Assembly (NCBI RefSeq): GCF_036962685.1
Contig: NZ_JBALOP010000004.1
Location: 27,543-91,542 of the forward strand
Reading direction: 5' to 3'
Source of the DNA: Ferdinandcohnia sp036962685
GTDB taxonomy: Bacteria > Bacillota > Bacilli > Bacillales > Bacillaceae_L
DNA: 64,000 bases
Shown: positions 25,309-33,887 of the stretch, one piece after another
Layout of the letters: every line of letters starts with the position of its first letter
Position numbering within the stretch: the first letter of the stretch is position 1
Position numbers and translations under genes: made by a program
The notes under the pieces: generated by a model
Databases searched by the model: none
Told to the model about the DNA's origin: nothing
The model's input: only the letters and a program-made list of their open reading frames with translations

Positions 25309-26394
25309 ATGTTTAAAAAAGGACTAAAAGATGTTGTGGCCGTTCAAACGAATATAGCTTCTATCGAAGGAGATTTAGGGGAATTACGCTACAGAGGTGT
25401 TTTAATAGACGAACTTATCCCATCTTATTTGTTTGAAGAAGTTGCATATTTTATTTGGCACGGAGTTTTACCAGACGAAAATGAGCTAAGAAATTTGGAG
25501 AGTAAATTAATAATTAGTAGACAGTTACCTCCCCATGTTCTAGCAATCATCGATGCTTTGCCAGAAGAGGTACCATTGATGGATGCTGTACGTACAGTTA
25601 TTTCCGCATTTGCACATAATTCCTTTTCTAATGCTCCTATCGAAGAGCAAGCAATAATACTTACTGGAGCAATTCCAGTAATCGTAGCAAAACATTACCG
25701 AAAACAACAAGGTTTACCTACCGTCAACCCTAATCCTAATTTGTCACACATAGCTAATTACTTATGGATGCTAAATGGGGAGCTCCCAAACGACCTACAA
25801 GTTGGGGCACTTGAAACGTATCTGAAATTAACAATGGAACACGGATTGAATGCAGCTACGTTTTCTGCCCGTGTAACAATTTCGACAGAATCAGACTTAA
25901 CTGCGGCTATCACATCTGCAATTGGTACAATGAAAGGCCCTTTGCATGGGGGTGCCCCTTCAGGAGTTCTTGAGTTACTTGAGGAAATTGGAAATCAAGA
26001 AAATATCTTTCCAATTATCCAAGAGAAGCTCCAGAATGGAGAAAAAATAATGGGTTTTGGACACAGAATCTATAAGACAGAAGATCCCCGTTCCATTCTT
26101 TTGAGAGATAAATGTTCCAGTATGGTCGGAGAAGATAAGTGGTTAGACTTAGCAGTTGTAGCTGAAAAGGAAATAATCGATTTACTCGCAAAGCATAAGC
26201 CTGGTCGTGAACTTTATACAAACGTCGAGTATTATGCAGCTGCAATTATGCGTTCTATTGAAATGCCTCCAGAACTATTTACACCGACGTTCTGCGTCGC
26301 GAGGATAATCGGTTGGACTGCACATGCAATAGAGCAGCTGCAAGATAATTCTATTTTCCGCCCTGAGTCAGAATATATAGGAACAAAAATCTAA
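25309..26394 (+). CDS. citA: Citrate synthase (minor type, CitA)
   Basis: Condenses acetyl-CoA and oxaloacetate to citrate. The 361-residue protein carries both catalytic histidines (the GPLHGGAPSGV and GFGHRIYKTEDPRS segments) and the aspartate region near the C-terminus. Its divergent LysR neighbour identifies it as the CitA type, not the major CitZ of the TCA operon. AAAGGAGG precedes the ATG and a terminator follows. Confidence 0.9.
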   Translation: MFKKGLKDVVAVQTNIASIEGDLGELRYRGVLIDELIPSYLFEEVAYFIWHGVLPDENELRNLESKLIISRQLPPHVLAIIDALPEEVPLMDAVRTVISAFAHNSFSNAPIEEQAIILTGAIPVIVAKHYRKQQGLPTVNPNPNLSHIANYLWMLNGELPNDLQVGALETYLKLTMEHGLNAATFSARVTISTESDLTAAITSAIGTMKGPLHGGAPSGVLELLEEIGNQENIFPIIQEKLQNGEKIMGFGHRIYKTEDPRSILLRDKCSSMVGEDKWLDLAVVAEKEIIDLLAKHKPGRELYTNVEYYAAAIMRSIEMPPELFTPTFCVARIIGWTAHAIEQLQDNSIFRPESEYIGTKI

Positions 26395-26443
26395 ATTAAT
26401 CGGTTCATAAAAGAACTAACCATATTAGAGTAAACGATATTTA

Positions 26444-26482
26444 AGGCCCGAAAAGAATATATATTCATTTTGGGCTTTTTCT
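26444..26482 (+). terminator. Terminator after citA
   Basis: GGCCCGAAAAGAATAT / ATATTCATTTTGGGC, an interrupted stem followed by TTTTTC. Confidence 0.75.
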
Positions 26483-26613
26483 TAACAATATCTGAAATAC
26501 TAAACTTGTATATTTCTATGAATACTTCATACCATTAGTTGTTAAAGAACTTAGTTTTTATTTGTATGAAAAAACTGCCCATTGGCCTCTTCTACTAAAA
26601 TATGAATTACTTA

Positions 26614-27531
26614 CTAATATTCACTTTCAATCGCTCTTATTCGGTCAAACAATTCCAGATTCACAGGAGTTTGAACATCTTGTTTCTTCCCAAACTCTAA
26701 GACAGTCCCACTAAACAAATCGACTTCACTATTACGCCGTGCTTCGACATCTTGAGCCATTGATGGTTTTCCGTTTGGACCTAATGTACTTAATACCTGC
26801 AACCAATAGTTCAAATCTTCTTCTGTTAAATTCACCCCTTCTTTTTCTGAAAGTATAATCACTTCTTTCATAGCAGCAATCATCATATCTCTTGCAGGGC
26901 CATTTTTTTGAACTTCATTATAATTACTTTTAAAAACAGCTACCGTTTGGTTAACACCAACATTTAGCATGAATTTGCCCCATTGCCTTTTTGGCATATT
27001 TTGATCAACTTCATACGGAACACCGTATTTCTCGAAGAAGGCAGCAACCGCTTTTGTCTTTTCCGAAACAACTCCTGGTTCCTTGTCACCAATCACAAGC
27101 ATTCCCATATTGTCATACGTCAGTTTATTTCCTACCTTTACTGCATCCATCCCTTGAGCAACACAATAAAGCACTTTATCCATACCATACGCTTCACCAA
27201 TAATCGCTTCACTCGTGATGCCATTTAACGCTGATATAATAACAGTATTTTCACCTACATGATTTTTTACTGATCTTATGGCATCCTGTAGCCCATTAAT
27301 TTTCACTGCAAAAATAATTAAATCTGCTGGTTCGCACAGTTCTTCTGGTGTGACATAATGAAAATCACAGCGTTCGCCACTACAATATACGCCATCTTTT
27401 TTATATCGTTCTACACGATTCTCATCAGCAATGATTCTAACATTTTCTTTCGGCAATCTTTTCGCAAGTTGATTCCCGAATAATATACCTAATGCACCGA
27501 GTCCAATAATTGAGACTGTTTTAATTTCCAT
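26614..27531 (-). CDS. Ketopantoate reductase-like protein (PanE/ApbA family)
   Basis: A 305-residue protein with an N-terminal Rossmann motif (GLGALGILFGNQLA) and the catalytic lysine in KFMLNVGVNQT, as in 2-dehydropantoate 2-reductases that use NADPH to make pantoate. No pan genes are nearby and Bacillus genomes often carry several paralogs, so the true substrate may differ. It follows the alcohol dehydrogenase gene but a hairpin lies between them. Confidence 0.75.
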   Translation of the reverse strand: MEIKTVSIIGLGALGILFGNQLAKRLPKENVRIIADENRVERYKKDGVYCSGERCDFHYVTPEELCEPADLIIFAVKINGLQDAIRSVKNHVGENTVIISALNGITSEAIIGEAYGMDKVLYCVAQGMDAVKVGNKLTYDNMGMLVIGDKEPGVVSEKTKAVAAFFEKYGVPYEVDQNMPKRQWGKFMLNVGVNQTVAVFKSNYNEVQKNGPARDMMIAAMKEVIILSEKEGVNLTEEDLNYWLQVLSTLGPNGKPSMAQDVEARRNSEVDLFSGTVLEFGKKQDVQTPVNLELFDRIRAIESEY

Positions 27532-27610
27532 AGTAAATCTCCAGCCCTTTCTATGTATTACTATTATAGTAACATGATTTTTAATTACAAATCCTTAAAT
27601 AACAATAAAG

Positions 27611-27650
27611 AAGGGACAATCAAATTTTCGCAATTTGATGTCCCTTTTCT
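27611..27650. terminator. Terminator after the alcohol dehydrogenase gene
   Basis: GGGACAATCAAATT / AATTTGATGTCCC, a near-perfect long stem with A on one side and TTTT on the other, so possibly bidirectional. A related hairpin lies at 28804-28847. Confidence 0.8.
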
Positions 27651-27728
27651 ATTGTATCTTTATATTTTGTACTCACACATAGAACCCGTTATTCAAGGCC
27701 TGTTTCTTATTTTTCCATGTTTGCTACT
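27611..27728. repeat. Direct repeat, left copy (flanks the adh gene)
   Basis: This stretch (hairpin, TCTTTATATTTTGT, AGAACCCGTT, TTCTTATTTTTC, TGTTTGC) matches 28807-28922 in the same order and orientation with scattered differences. Each copy covers a terminator and the last codons of the gene before it. Confidence 0.55.
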
Positions 27729-28660
27729 AACCGACCAGTTACTTTATGATCTTCTAGCTTCTGAATACCTTCAGGAATCTCATCAAAAGTAATTTCAGTT
27801 ATTTTAGGATTTACCTTACCGCTAGCAAACAATTCATATATTTCTTCAATATCCTGTTTGGTACCCCCGTTACTTCCAACAAGTGTTGCTTGTTTGGTGA
27901 TCAATGAAGTAACATTTAGAGTTGTTTCTAGTTTACCCATTCCGACAAGGACCACTTTACCTTGGAAACCAATAGATTCTAAGGCTTCCCTAGTTGTTAT
28001 ATCAAATCCAGCAAAATCAATAATTACTTCAGGCTCAAATTGTGCAATTTCTTTTACATTTTCATAAGTTCCTGCAGCGCCTAGTTGTTTAGCTAATTCA
28101 CGAGCATTTGGATTTAAATCAACTGCATAAACAGTAGCTCCTTTTGCGATAGCAGCTTCTAGAGCAATTTGACCTAATCCACCAATACCAATCATACCGA
28201 CTGTCATACCTGCTTTTACTCCACCTTTAGTAAAAGTTGCATGATATGAAGTCATACCCGCATCGGTACCAGCAGCTGCCTGGGCAAATGAAACACCATC
28301 AGGAATCTTAACTAAGTCTTCTGCTGGCGCTAAAACTTTTGTACCAAAGCCCCCGTCATACGCATAACCTGGAGCCGCTTTACTTGGACCGGTGGGACAG
28401 ATTGCCACTTTGTCACCAACTTGATAATCTGTTACACCTTCACCAACCTCACTAATAACACCTGCAACTTCGTGCCCCATAATAACAGGCAGTTCACCAA
28501 GTAATGTTTTCCAACCTGGGTCTCTTAAAACACCTACATCAGAGTGACAGAGTCCTCCCACCTTCACATCGATTACAACTTTACCGGCTACTGCCTTAGG
28601 ATCTTCTTTTTCCACTAATTGTAAGGGTTCATTTGTTTCAACAAACTGCCAACCTTTCAT
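27707..28660 (-). CDS. Zinc-type alcohol dehydrogenase without structural zinc site
   Basis: A 317-residue medium-chain dehydrogenase. Catalytic-zinc ligands are visible (GGLCHSDV, MGHEVAG), and the NAD-binding motif is GMIGIGGLGQIALEAA. The usual four-cysteine structural-zinc loop is absent: the chain passes directly from VAICPTGPS to the glycine-rich DGGFGT segment, which makes it about 30 residues shorter than AdhA/AdhP. AGGAGG precedes the ATG. The gene is bracketed by imperfect direct repeats, suggesting it was inserted or duplicated here. Substrate unknown. Confidence 0.82.
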   Translation of the reverse strand: MKGWQFVETNEPLQLVEKEDPKAVAGKVVIDVKVGGLCHSDVGVLRDPGWKTLLGELPVIMGHEVAGVISEVGEGVTDYQVGDKVAICPTGPSKAAPGYAYDGGFGTKVLAPAEDLVKIPDGVSFAQAAAGTDAGMTSYHATFTKGGVKAGMTVGMIGIGGLGQIALEAAIAKGATVYAVDLNPNARELAKQLGAAGTYENVKEIAQFEPEVIIDFAGFDITTREALESIGFQGKVVLVGMGKLETTLNVTSLITKQATLVGSNGGTKQDIEEIYELFASGKVNPKITEITFDEIPEGIQKLEDHKVTGRLVANMEK

Positions 28661-28803
28661 ATGTAATTCCTCCTTTTAAATAGCATATATCTATTATAAA
28701 CCCAATTAAAATTATATTAGTGTAATTATTGTGACATTTCGTCTACATTTCTTTTTGTTCAAAACAAATAAGTGTGGGATATCATAGCAAATGATAATTA
28801 ACA

Positions 28804-28847
28804 AAAATGGGACATCCAAATCGTCATTAATTTGGTGTCCCTTTTCT
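28804..28847. terminator. Terminator after the acetyltransferase gene
   Basis: GGGACAtCCAAAT / ATTTGGTGTCCC stem followed by TTTTCT, sister of the hairpin at 27611-27650. Confidence 0.75.
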
Positions 28848-28922
28848 AATTTTTTTATATTTTATTTTAAAACAGAACCGTTTCTAAAGGACTCTTCTTT
28901 CTTATTTTTCTGTTTGCCAATC
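28807..28922. repeat. Direct repeat, right copy (flanks the adh gene)
   Basis: Partner of 27611-27728. The shared features are the GGGACA hairpin, TTTATATTTT, AGAACCGTTT, TTTCTTATTTTTC and TGTTTGCC. The 1.2-kb unit between the copies holds only the adh gene and its leader; I see nothing else in the 241-base gap upstream of adh. Confidence 0.55.
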
Positions 28923-29450
28923 CTTTGCTAGCATGCCATATACCACATGGTCAACATAGTGATCGTAGAGCCACTCGCTTTGCCGAATCTCACCTTCATT
29001 CAAAAAGCCTAATCTTTCTGGAATAGATCTGCTTTTGTGATTTTCAGCTGCTGCACGAATTTCCACCCGATTTAGTTTTAAATGCTCAAAAGCATAGTCT
29101 GTTAATGCTTTTGCTACCCTTGTCATGATTCCATTTCCTTGGTATTGCTGACCAATCCAGTAACCGATATAGGCTATTTTATTGCTCCAATCAATTGAGT
29201 TGAAGCTTGCGACACCCACGATTTCGTTTTTATAGACTATAACGGTATGCATTCCTTTATTTTCTGCATAGCTTTTCCTGCACGAATCGATATATGCTTT
29301 TGTGTCCTCAACTTTTGTTGTCATATCGAGCCATGGTAGCCATTCTCTTAGGTATGGTCTTGACTCTTCAGTTAGTTCAAAAATTCGCTCGGCATCGCTT
29401 AACTCTGTTAATTTTAAGGACAATTCTTCGTTAATTTGGTATATAAACAT
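28902..29450 (-). CDS. RimJ/RimL-type N-acetyltransferase
   Basis: A 182-residue GNAT acetyltransferase of the RimL/YdaF type. The acetyl-CoA pyrophosphate loop is GQQYQGNGIMTRV and the closing segment is AENHKSRSIPERLGF, the usual N-x-x-S-x-x-x-x-x-x-x-G-F pattern. Targets in this family include ribosomal protein N-termini; here unknown. It has its own terminator. Confidence 0.82.
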   Translation of the reverse strand: MFIYQINEELSLKLTELSDAERIFELTEESRPYLREWLPWLDMTTKVEDTKAYIDSCRKSYAENKGMHTVIVYKNEIVGVASFNSIDWSNKIAYIGYWIGQQYQGNGIMTRVAKALTDYAFEHLKLNRVEIRAAAENHKSRSIPERLGFLNEGEIRQSEWLYDHYVDHVVYGMLAKDWQTEK

Positions 29451-29518
29451 AATTTTTTACTCCATTCCATTCTTTTACCATATTAACTTCTATCCTTTTG
29501 CTAAAAATCCTTCTAAAT

Positions 29519-29851
29519 TTAGTCTGAAAAGCGTAAATCAACTAACGTGTTTATAGGGATATAGTGAACCTCCCCGAATTTATCGATGATATGCAATCTC
29601 CCCTGTAGATCATCATAGTGATGAATGGTGCCAAGAAGGAGTTTGTGGTGCTTCGCTTCATAATGCGTAACAATAATCTCTCTCCCCTCCTCCATCGCCT
29701 GACAAAGAACACCATTCATTTCTTCAATTTGTTGCTCATCTAGTTCTGGCTTTTGCTCAAACGTATCTTCTTCCGCCCAATCTCTAAGTATTTTCACATG
29801 CTCTGGCAGCATCATTGCTGTCCATTTGATTGCTCCCCGGTCCCGTATCAT
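29519..29851 (-). CDS. yqjX: YolD-like protein YqjX
   Basis: A 110-residue YolD-like family protein (MIRDRGAIKWTAMMLPEHV at the N-terminus is the family hallmark; YHYDDLQGRLHI region near the C-terminus). These small proteins accompany UvrX-type Y-family polymerases; their exact function is not settled. It follows the polymerase gene with a family 2 repeat inserted between them, and should be part of the same SOS transcript. Confidence 0.85.
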   Translation of the reverse strand: MIRDRGAIKWTAMMLPEHVKILRDWAEEDTFEQKPELDEQQIEEMNGVLCQAMEEGREIIVTHYEAKHHKLLLGTIHHYDDLQGRLHIIDKFGEVHYIPINTLVDLRFSD

Positions 29852-29871
29852 CCTTATTACCTTCTTTCTTC

Positions 29872-29985
29872 GTCTAGCTGCAGCACCTAGCCCCTCGAGG
29901 TCGCTTCACCCTTCCTGCGGCGGCAACAGCCTCCTTGTCAGGGTTCCAGCGCTTGTCGGGGCTGTTCAAGGTGCTTTTCGCTTTT
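29872..29985. repeat. Intergenic repeat, family 2 (reverse copy)
   Basis: Read on the minus strand it begins AAAAGCGAAAAGCACC and ends GCTGCAGCTAGAC, the same ends as 2433-2612 and 51741-51860. The middle (AGCCCCGACAAGCGCTG...GAGGGGCTAGG) is another variant. It separates yqjW from yqjX by 138 bases and is markedly richer in GC than its surroundings. Confidence 0.65.
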
Positions 29986-29989
29986 GGAA

Positions 29990-31252
29990 TTATTCTGCCT
30001 TATGTCCGCCGACGAGCTTACTGCGGAGTCTTGATGTTCCGGCATTTGTATAAGAAACTGCGCGCAGGATTGCATCTGAACCGTATTTTCCTCGGATGCC
30101 GTCCATTACGTAACCAAGCTTATGCTGCTTGACTCGATTAAGATAAAACAAATCCAATTGCATTTGTGTGTCATCCTCAATATTGGAAAGCGCAATTGAG
30201 ATTTTGCGGACTGTTTTTTGGGCATAAAATTTCTCAAATAATTCCAGACAGACACGATACATTTCTATCGTAATATTTGTCGGAGTTTCAATCGTTTTCG
30301 ACCGATAAAATCCTCCGCCGAACTCGTCCTGGCTATAATGAATTCCAAGGCTAATCGTTCTTCCTGCCTTTTGATGTCGACGTGCCCGCCTTGCTACCTC
30401 TTCACACATTTCAAGAATGACATGCTTCACTTCTTCCGGGTCCGGGTAATCACGCAACAAAATTTGGCTTTTCCCGAAGCTTACCTGCCCCTGCATAATC
30501 GGTGCACCTATTTCTGATAAATCAACACCCCACGCATGGTAATAAAGCTGATTACCCATCACTCCGAATTTTTTCTCAAGTAATTCAAGTGGGTAGTGGG
30601 CAAGCTGGCCGACAGTTGTAATTCCCATGCCATTTAAGGTTCGCTCTACCCTTCTCCCAATTCCCCACATTTCTCGTAGTGGCGACACGGACCATAGTTT
30701 TTCGGGGATATCATCATAGGTCCATTCCGCGATTCCTTTTTTCTTTGCATCTAAATCTAAGCATAGCTTTGCCATTAACATGTTAGGCCCAATGCCAATA
30801 GCACAGGTTAGACCATATTCAGCTTTAATCTCTTGCCTAATTTTACGTGCAATTGTTGTCGCGTCTCCCCATAATTTTTCAGTTCCATCAATCTTGATAA
30901 AACTCTCATCTACGCTATATACATGGATCGCGTTTTTTGGTACATACCGGTTAAAAAGTCTTGTAATTTCCGTTGAAATTCGTAAATACGTTGCCATTTT
31001 CGGGTTTACAATTTTAATCCGTGGATCCTTTGGGATTTCAAAGAGCCTAGATCCTGTTTTTATCCCAAATTCCTGCTTTAGCTTTGGTGAAGCTGCGAGC
31101 ACAACACTTCCCTGGCGCTCTTTATCTCCAACGACTGCTAAATAGCACTCAAGTGGATCAAGGCCTAATAATACTGCCGCACAGCTCGCATAAAAGCTTT
31201 TTATATCCACGCATAAAATCTTTTGAACGGGCAACTGACTGTAATCCACCAT
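29990..31252 (-). CDS. yqjW: Y-family DNA polymerase YqjW (UvrX type)
   Basis: A 420-residue translesion polymerase. The catalytic carboxylates are in CVDIKSFYASC and YSVDESFIKID; the little-finger domain ends with an SYTNAG-type tail. It is distinct from the second polymerase at 48.7 kb: it pairs with a YolD-like gene and has two LexA boxes upstream. In B. subtilis the equivalent (PolY2) is SOS-induced and promotes UV mutagenesis. The start follows GATGATGTTAGATG; the ribosome site is weak (GGAGATGATG). Confidence 0.9.
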   Translation of the reverse strand: MVDYSQLPVQKILCVDIKSFYASCAAVLLGLDPLECYLAVVGDKERQGSVVLAASPKLKQEFGIKTGSRLFEIPKDPRIKIVNPKMATYLRISTEITRLFNRYVPKNAIHVYSVDESFIKIDGTEKLWGDATTIARKIRQEIKAEYGLTCAIGIGPNMLMAKLCLDLDAKKKGIAEWTYDDIPEKLWSVSPLREMWGIGRRVERTLNGMGITTVGQLAHYPLELLEKKFGVMGNQLYYHAWGVDLSEIGAPIMQGQVSFGKSQILLRDYPDPEEVKHVILEMCEEVARRARRHQKAGRTISLGIHYSQDEFGGGFYRSKTIETPTNITIEMYRVCLELFEKFYAQKTVRKISIALSNIEDDTQMQLDLFYLNRVKQHKLGYVMDGIRGKYGSDAILRAVSYTNAGTSRLRSKLVGGHKAE

Positions 31253-31271
31253 CTAACATCATCTCCAAAAA

Positions 31272-31320
31272 GGAATATACGTTCGTATTATATTCTTAAT
31301 CATAGGAGAATATACGTTCG
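31272..31320 (-). promoter_or_regulatory. Two LexA (SOS) boxes upstream of yqjW
   Basis: On the minus strand CGAACGTATATTCC (31272-31285) and CGAACGTATATTCT (31307-31320). Each matches the B. subtilis LexA consensus CGAACrnryGTTyG at 12 of 14 positions. They are 35 bases apart and lie 20-70 bases before the start codon. B. subtilis yqjW is a known LexA target. Confidence 0.75.
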
Positions 31321-31360
31321 ATTTCAATGGGAATTTTAAGCAACATTTCAAAATGAACAA

Positions 31361-31533
31361 AAAAACCAAAACGCTGATTGCGAATTGGTTTTTTCGGTGT
31401 TATATAGACAATTGAAACGCCATAACAATAATCCCATCATTTGCCGGCTCAAAATCATAATGCGGCAAGCGCTCAAAGCCGTGTTTTGTATATAATTTAA
31501 TCGCATTCTTCATGAACTCACCAGTATGTAATC
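31361..31533. repeat. Direct repeat left of the CPBP gene
   Basis: About 170 bases (hairpin AACCAAAACGCT...GAATTGGTTTTTT plus the acetyltransferase 3' end) duplicated at 32292-32467 in the same orientation, roughly 90% identical by eye. The CPBP gene is exactly between the copies. Confidence 0.8.
31400..31533 (-). pseudogene. Truncated duplicate of the GNAT gene 3' end
   Basis: Read on the minus strand this gives about 44 codons, HTGEFMKNAIKLYTKHGFER and onward to a stop, nearly identical to the last codons of the intact acetyltransferase at 32336-32836 (differences such as N for E, H for Q, AFQLSI for TFRLSI). It has no start. The match continues through the stop into the following AACCAAAACGCT...AATTGG hairpin. 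It lies in the 359-base gap between yqjW and the CPBP gene. Confidence 0.85.
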
Positions 31534-31611
31534 TTAAAAAGGCGCCTGACCTAATAGCATTACCCCCACTATTAAATTACAAAATTATCTGTTAATATAA
31601 AAGGAAAAGGG

Positions 31612-32292
31612 TTGGGAAATTTGGGTAAGTTTGCCTATATAAGTGTGGTTTATTTTCTATTAGTCAGTATAGCAATACTAATCCAATCACTAAATTTCGG
31701 AATAGTAATCACTATCTTGGTTGGCTATGTATTAGTTAAGCAGAAACTCAAACTAAAATGGTTAAACCTTCAATTGTTTGGAATGATCATTGCTCTAGTT
31801 TATATTCTATTATCAAATAACCCCCTGTCACATTTTGGTTTATCATTCGGATCTCTTAATCAGGGTTGGTTCCATTATTTGGTAATTACCTTAGTTATGC
31901 TTTCGGTCCCAAGACTAATTGATTATCTACTAGTAGGAAAATTAACCTTCAAACCTATGAAACTACGAACGGCTTTATTTTGGATTGTCATCGTTGGCTT
32001 TGGGGAAGAAATAATGTTTCGAGGAATTATCCAAAGTGAATTTGGCTTTTGGGCAGCAACATTATCATTTGGTTTGTTTCACGCCTTTAATCTCTTAACA
32101 GTAGTAAATGAAAATACATACACCCTAAAACATTTGCTCAATGCATTTTATATTACCTTACTAACAGGTGCGGTTGGGGCTATACTTGGATATGTCTACT
32201 ATTTAACTCAGTCAATTGTCGCAGTAGCGCTACTCCACGGATTAATGGATTTATGCAACCACTTATGGCCGCCACAAAAGAGGGAAGAATAA
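31612..32292 (+). CDS. CPBP intramembrane metalloprotease
   Basis: A 226-residue multi-pass protein of the Abi/CAAX protease and bacteriocin-processing family. The motif order is complete: EE-x-x-x-R in GFGEEIMFRGI, F-x-x-x-H in FGLFHAFNL and the last helix HGLMDLCNH. Members cut membrane substrates, cleave anti-sigma factors or confer bacteriocin immunity; nothing here indicates which. Starts are unusual: TTG at 31612 or TTG at 31621; AAGGAAAAGGG could serve either. It runs against its neighbours and is flanked by duplicated sequence. Confidence 0.82.
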   Translation: MGNLGKFAYISVVYFLLVSIAILIQSLNFGIVITILVGYVLVKQKLKLKWLNLQLFGMIIALVYILLSNNPLSHFGLSFGSLNQGWFHYLVITLVMLSVPRLIDYLLVGKLTFKPMKLRTALFWIVIVGFGEEIMFRGIIQSEFGFWAATLSFGLFHAFNLLTVVNENTYTLKHLLNAFYITLLTGAVGAILGYVYYLTQSIVAVALLHGLMDLCNHLWPPQKREE

Positions 32293-32467
32293 AAAAACCA
32301 AAACGCTTGGATGGGCGAATTGGTTTTTTTCTGTACTATATAGACAATCGAAACGTCATAACAATAATTCCATCATTTGCCGGCTCAAAATCATACTGCG
32401 GCAAACGCTCGAAGCCGTGTTTTGTATATAACTTAATCGCCTCTTTCATAAACTCACCAGTATGTAG
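32292..32467. repeat. Direct repeat right of the CPBP gene
   Basis: Intact partner of 31361-31533. It includes the hairpin AAACCAAAACGCT...CGAATTGGTTTTTTT, probably a terminator for the CPBP gene on the plus strand, and the last 44 codons of the acetyltransferase gene. Confidence 0.8.
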
Positions 32468-32836
32468 TCCGATGAATTGGTGACTTTTTGCTTTTGTACG
32501 CTGAATGCACTCGTTAATTAAAGCTGAAGCGACACCCTTCCCACGTGCTTCTGGATCAACCGCAAGCATTCGTATTTCAGGATAATCTAACTCTTCCAAC
32601 TCACCTTCATATGCATCTGTATTAGCGGGAAACAAGACTATGCTTCCTACAATTTTTTCATCAAGTTCACACACAATGAGATTGACACCGGTTTGACGAT
32701 CAGCTTCAGACGAGATTGCTTGCTTAAGAGCCTGCCAATGGGCAGCTGGAATTACACTGGAATGCTCAAAATATGCAGCAACTCGTTGCTCACGTATAAA
32801 ATCCAATTCATCCTGTTTGGCATCACGAATTTTCAT
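32336..32836 (-). CDS. GNAT acetyltransferase
   Basis: A 166-residue N-acetyltransferase with the acetyl-CoA loop DPEARGKGVASALI (R-G-K-G-V variant of RxxGxG/A) and the C-terminal strand KLYTKHGFERLP. It follows the GST-like gene by 10 bases and is probably cotranscribed. Its last third is duplicated at 31400-31533. It may correspond to B. subtilis yqjY by position; substrate unknown. Confidence 0.8.
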   Translation of the reverse strand: MKIRDAKQDELDFIREQRVAAYFEHSSVIPAAHWQALKQAISSEADRQTGVNLIVCELDEKIVGSIVLFPANTDAYEGELEELDYPEIRMLAVDPEARGKGVASALINECIQRTKAKSHQFIGLHTGEFMKEAIKLYTKHGFERLPQYDFEPANDGIIVMTFRLSI

Positions 32837-32846
32837 ATGTCTACAC

Positions 32847-33887
32847 CTACCCTTGGATCAAGAACTTTTCTTTTTTCCCACTTAACTGCTCGCGGTTATG
32901 CTCGGACAGCCATACCGATTCGTCTGGTCCTTTAGGCAGAATATTCACTTCGCCTTTTGCAGTGTCAATGGTGATAGATAGGTGATAATGTCGCTTAATC
33001 GCAGCAAAATCAGTTGTTTCACCAAAGCCAGGAGTTTGATACAAGTCACGGGCATAGCCCCATAAATTTTTAAACTCACGGATTAAATTTCGATTCGTGC
33101 GAAAAGCAGAATAATAAGCAGCATCAAAGCGCACCAAGGTCGTATATAATCGCACATCGGAATCCGTAATAAAATCCCCAAATAAGAAGCGATGCTGAGA
33201 CAAACGTTCCTCTAATTCATCCAATCTAGCAAACAACTGATCATAGGCTTGTTCATACGCCTCCTGCGACCGAGCAAATCCACATTTATACACACCGTTG
33301 TTTACACCATGAAAAATTACATCATTCAATGCATCAATATCTTCGCGCAGACCATTCGGATATAAATCAGGTGCATTTTCCTTATGGAATGGAGCCCAAA
33401 CGGTTTCAAAATAATTGGTAAGCTTAAAATAGTCATTATTGACAGCTTTTTTGGTTTCAAGATCAACCATGACTGGAACAGTCGGTCTACCTGTATAATC
33501 TGGATCCGCCTGCTTGTAAACCTCACTCACATACTGAATATCTAAGACAGGGTCCACTCCATTTTCATCTAAGGAAAATTCCCAATCTACATGACCAATT
33601 CTTGGTCTTAAAGGACTTACAGTCCCTAAGCTTATCGCTTTTTCTAACCCAAGAATTTTACGAACAATCACAGAACGGTGTGCCCATGGACATGCAGCAG
33701 ACCAAAGCAAGCGATAGCGCCCCGACTCAACAGTTAGTTCACCTGGCTGGTTTCCAAAGGGTGTCGTAAAGCGATTCGTTTGACGATTGAAAGATCCATC
33801 TGCTTTGATTTCTGCAGGTTTTTTTGACGAATCATTGTTCGATTGAACGGGAATCGCACAGCTAATTATCGAATCATTTTGTGACAT
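32847..33887 (-). CDS. Xi-class glutathione S-transferase-like protein
   Basis: A 346-residue protein with the Xi-class hallmark CPWAHR (Cys66) and the Xi-type C-terminal helical domain (KCGFARSQEAYEQAYD; ITDSDVRLYTTLVRFD; LWGYARDLYQTPG). Well-studied relatives are S-glutathionyl-hydroquinone reductases, which strip glutathione from quinol adducts. Most Bacillaceae make bacillithiol instead of glutathione, so the thiol partner here may be bacillithiol; that is inference. GGGAGAG precedes the ATG. It is the first gene of a pair with the acetyltransferase. Confidence 0.88.
   Translation of the reverse strand: MSQNDSIISCAIPVQSNNDSSKKPAEIKADGSFNRQTNRFTTPFGNQPGELTVESGRYRLLWSAACPWAHRSVIVRKILGLEKAISLGTVSPLRPRIGHVDWEFSLDENGVDPVLDIQYVSEVYKQADPDYTGRPTVPVMVDLETKKAVNNDYFKLTNYFETVWAPFHKENAPDLYPNGLREDIDALNDVIFHGVNNGVYKCGFARSQEAYEQAYDQLFARLDELEERLSQHRFLFGDFITDSDVRLYTTLVRFDAAYYSAFRTNRNLIREFKNLWGYARDLYQTPGFGETTDFAAIKRHYHLSITIDTAKGEVNILPKGPDESVWLSEHNREQLSGKKEKFLIQG

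Noticed and set aside
32847..33887. Ordinary glutathione S-transferase
   Set aside because: The CPWAHR motif and long C-terminal domain point to the Xi class reductases, a different reaction.
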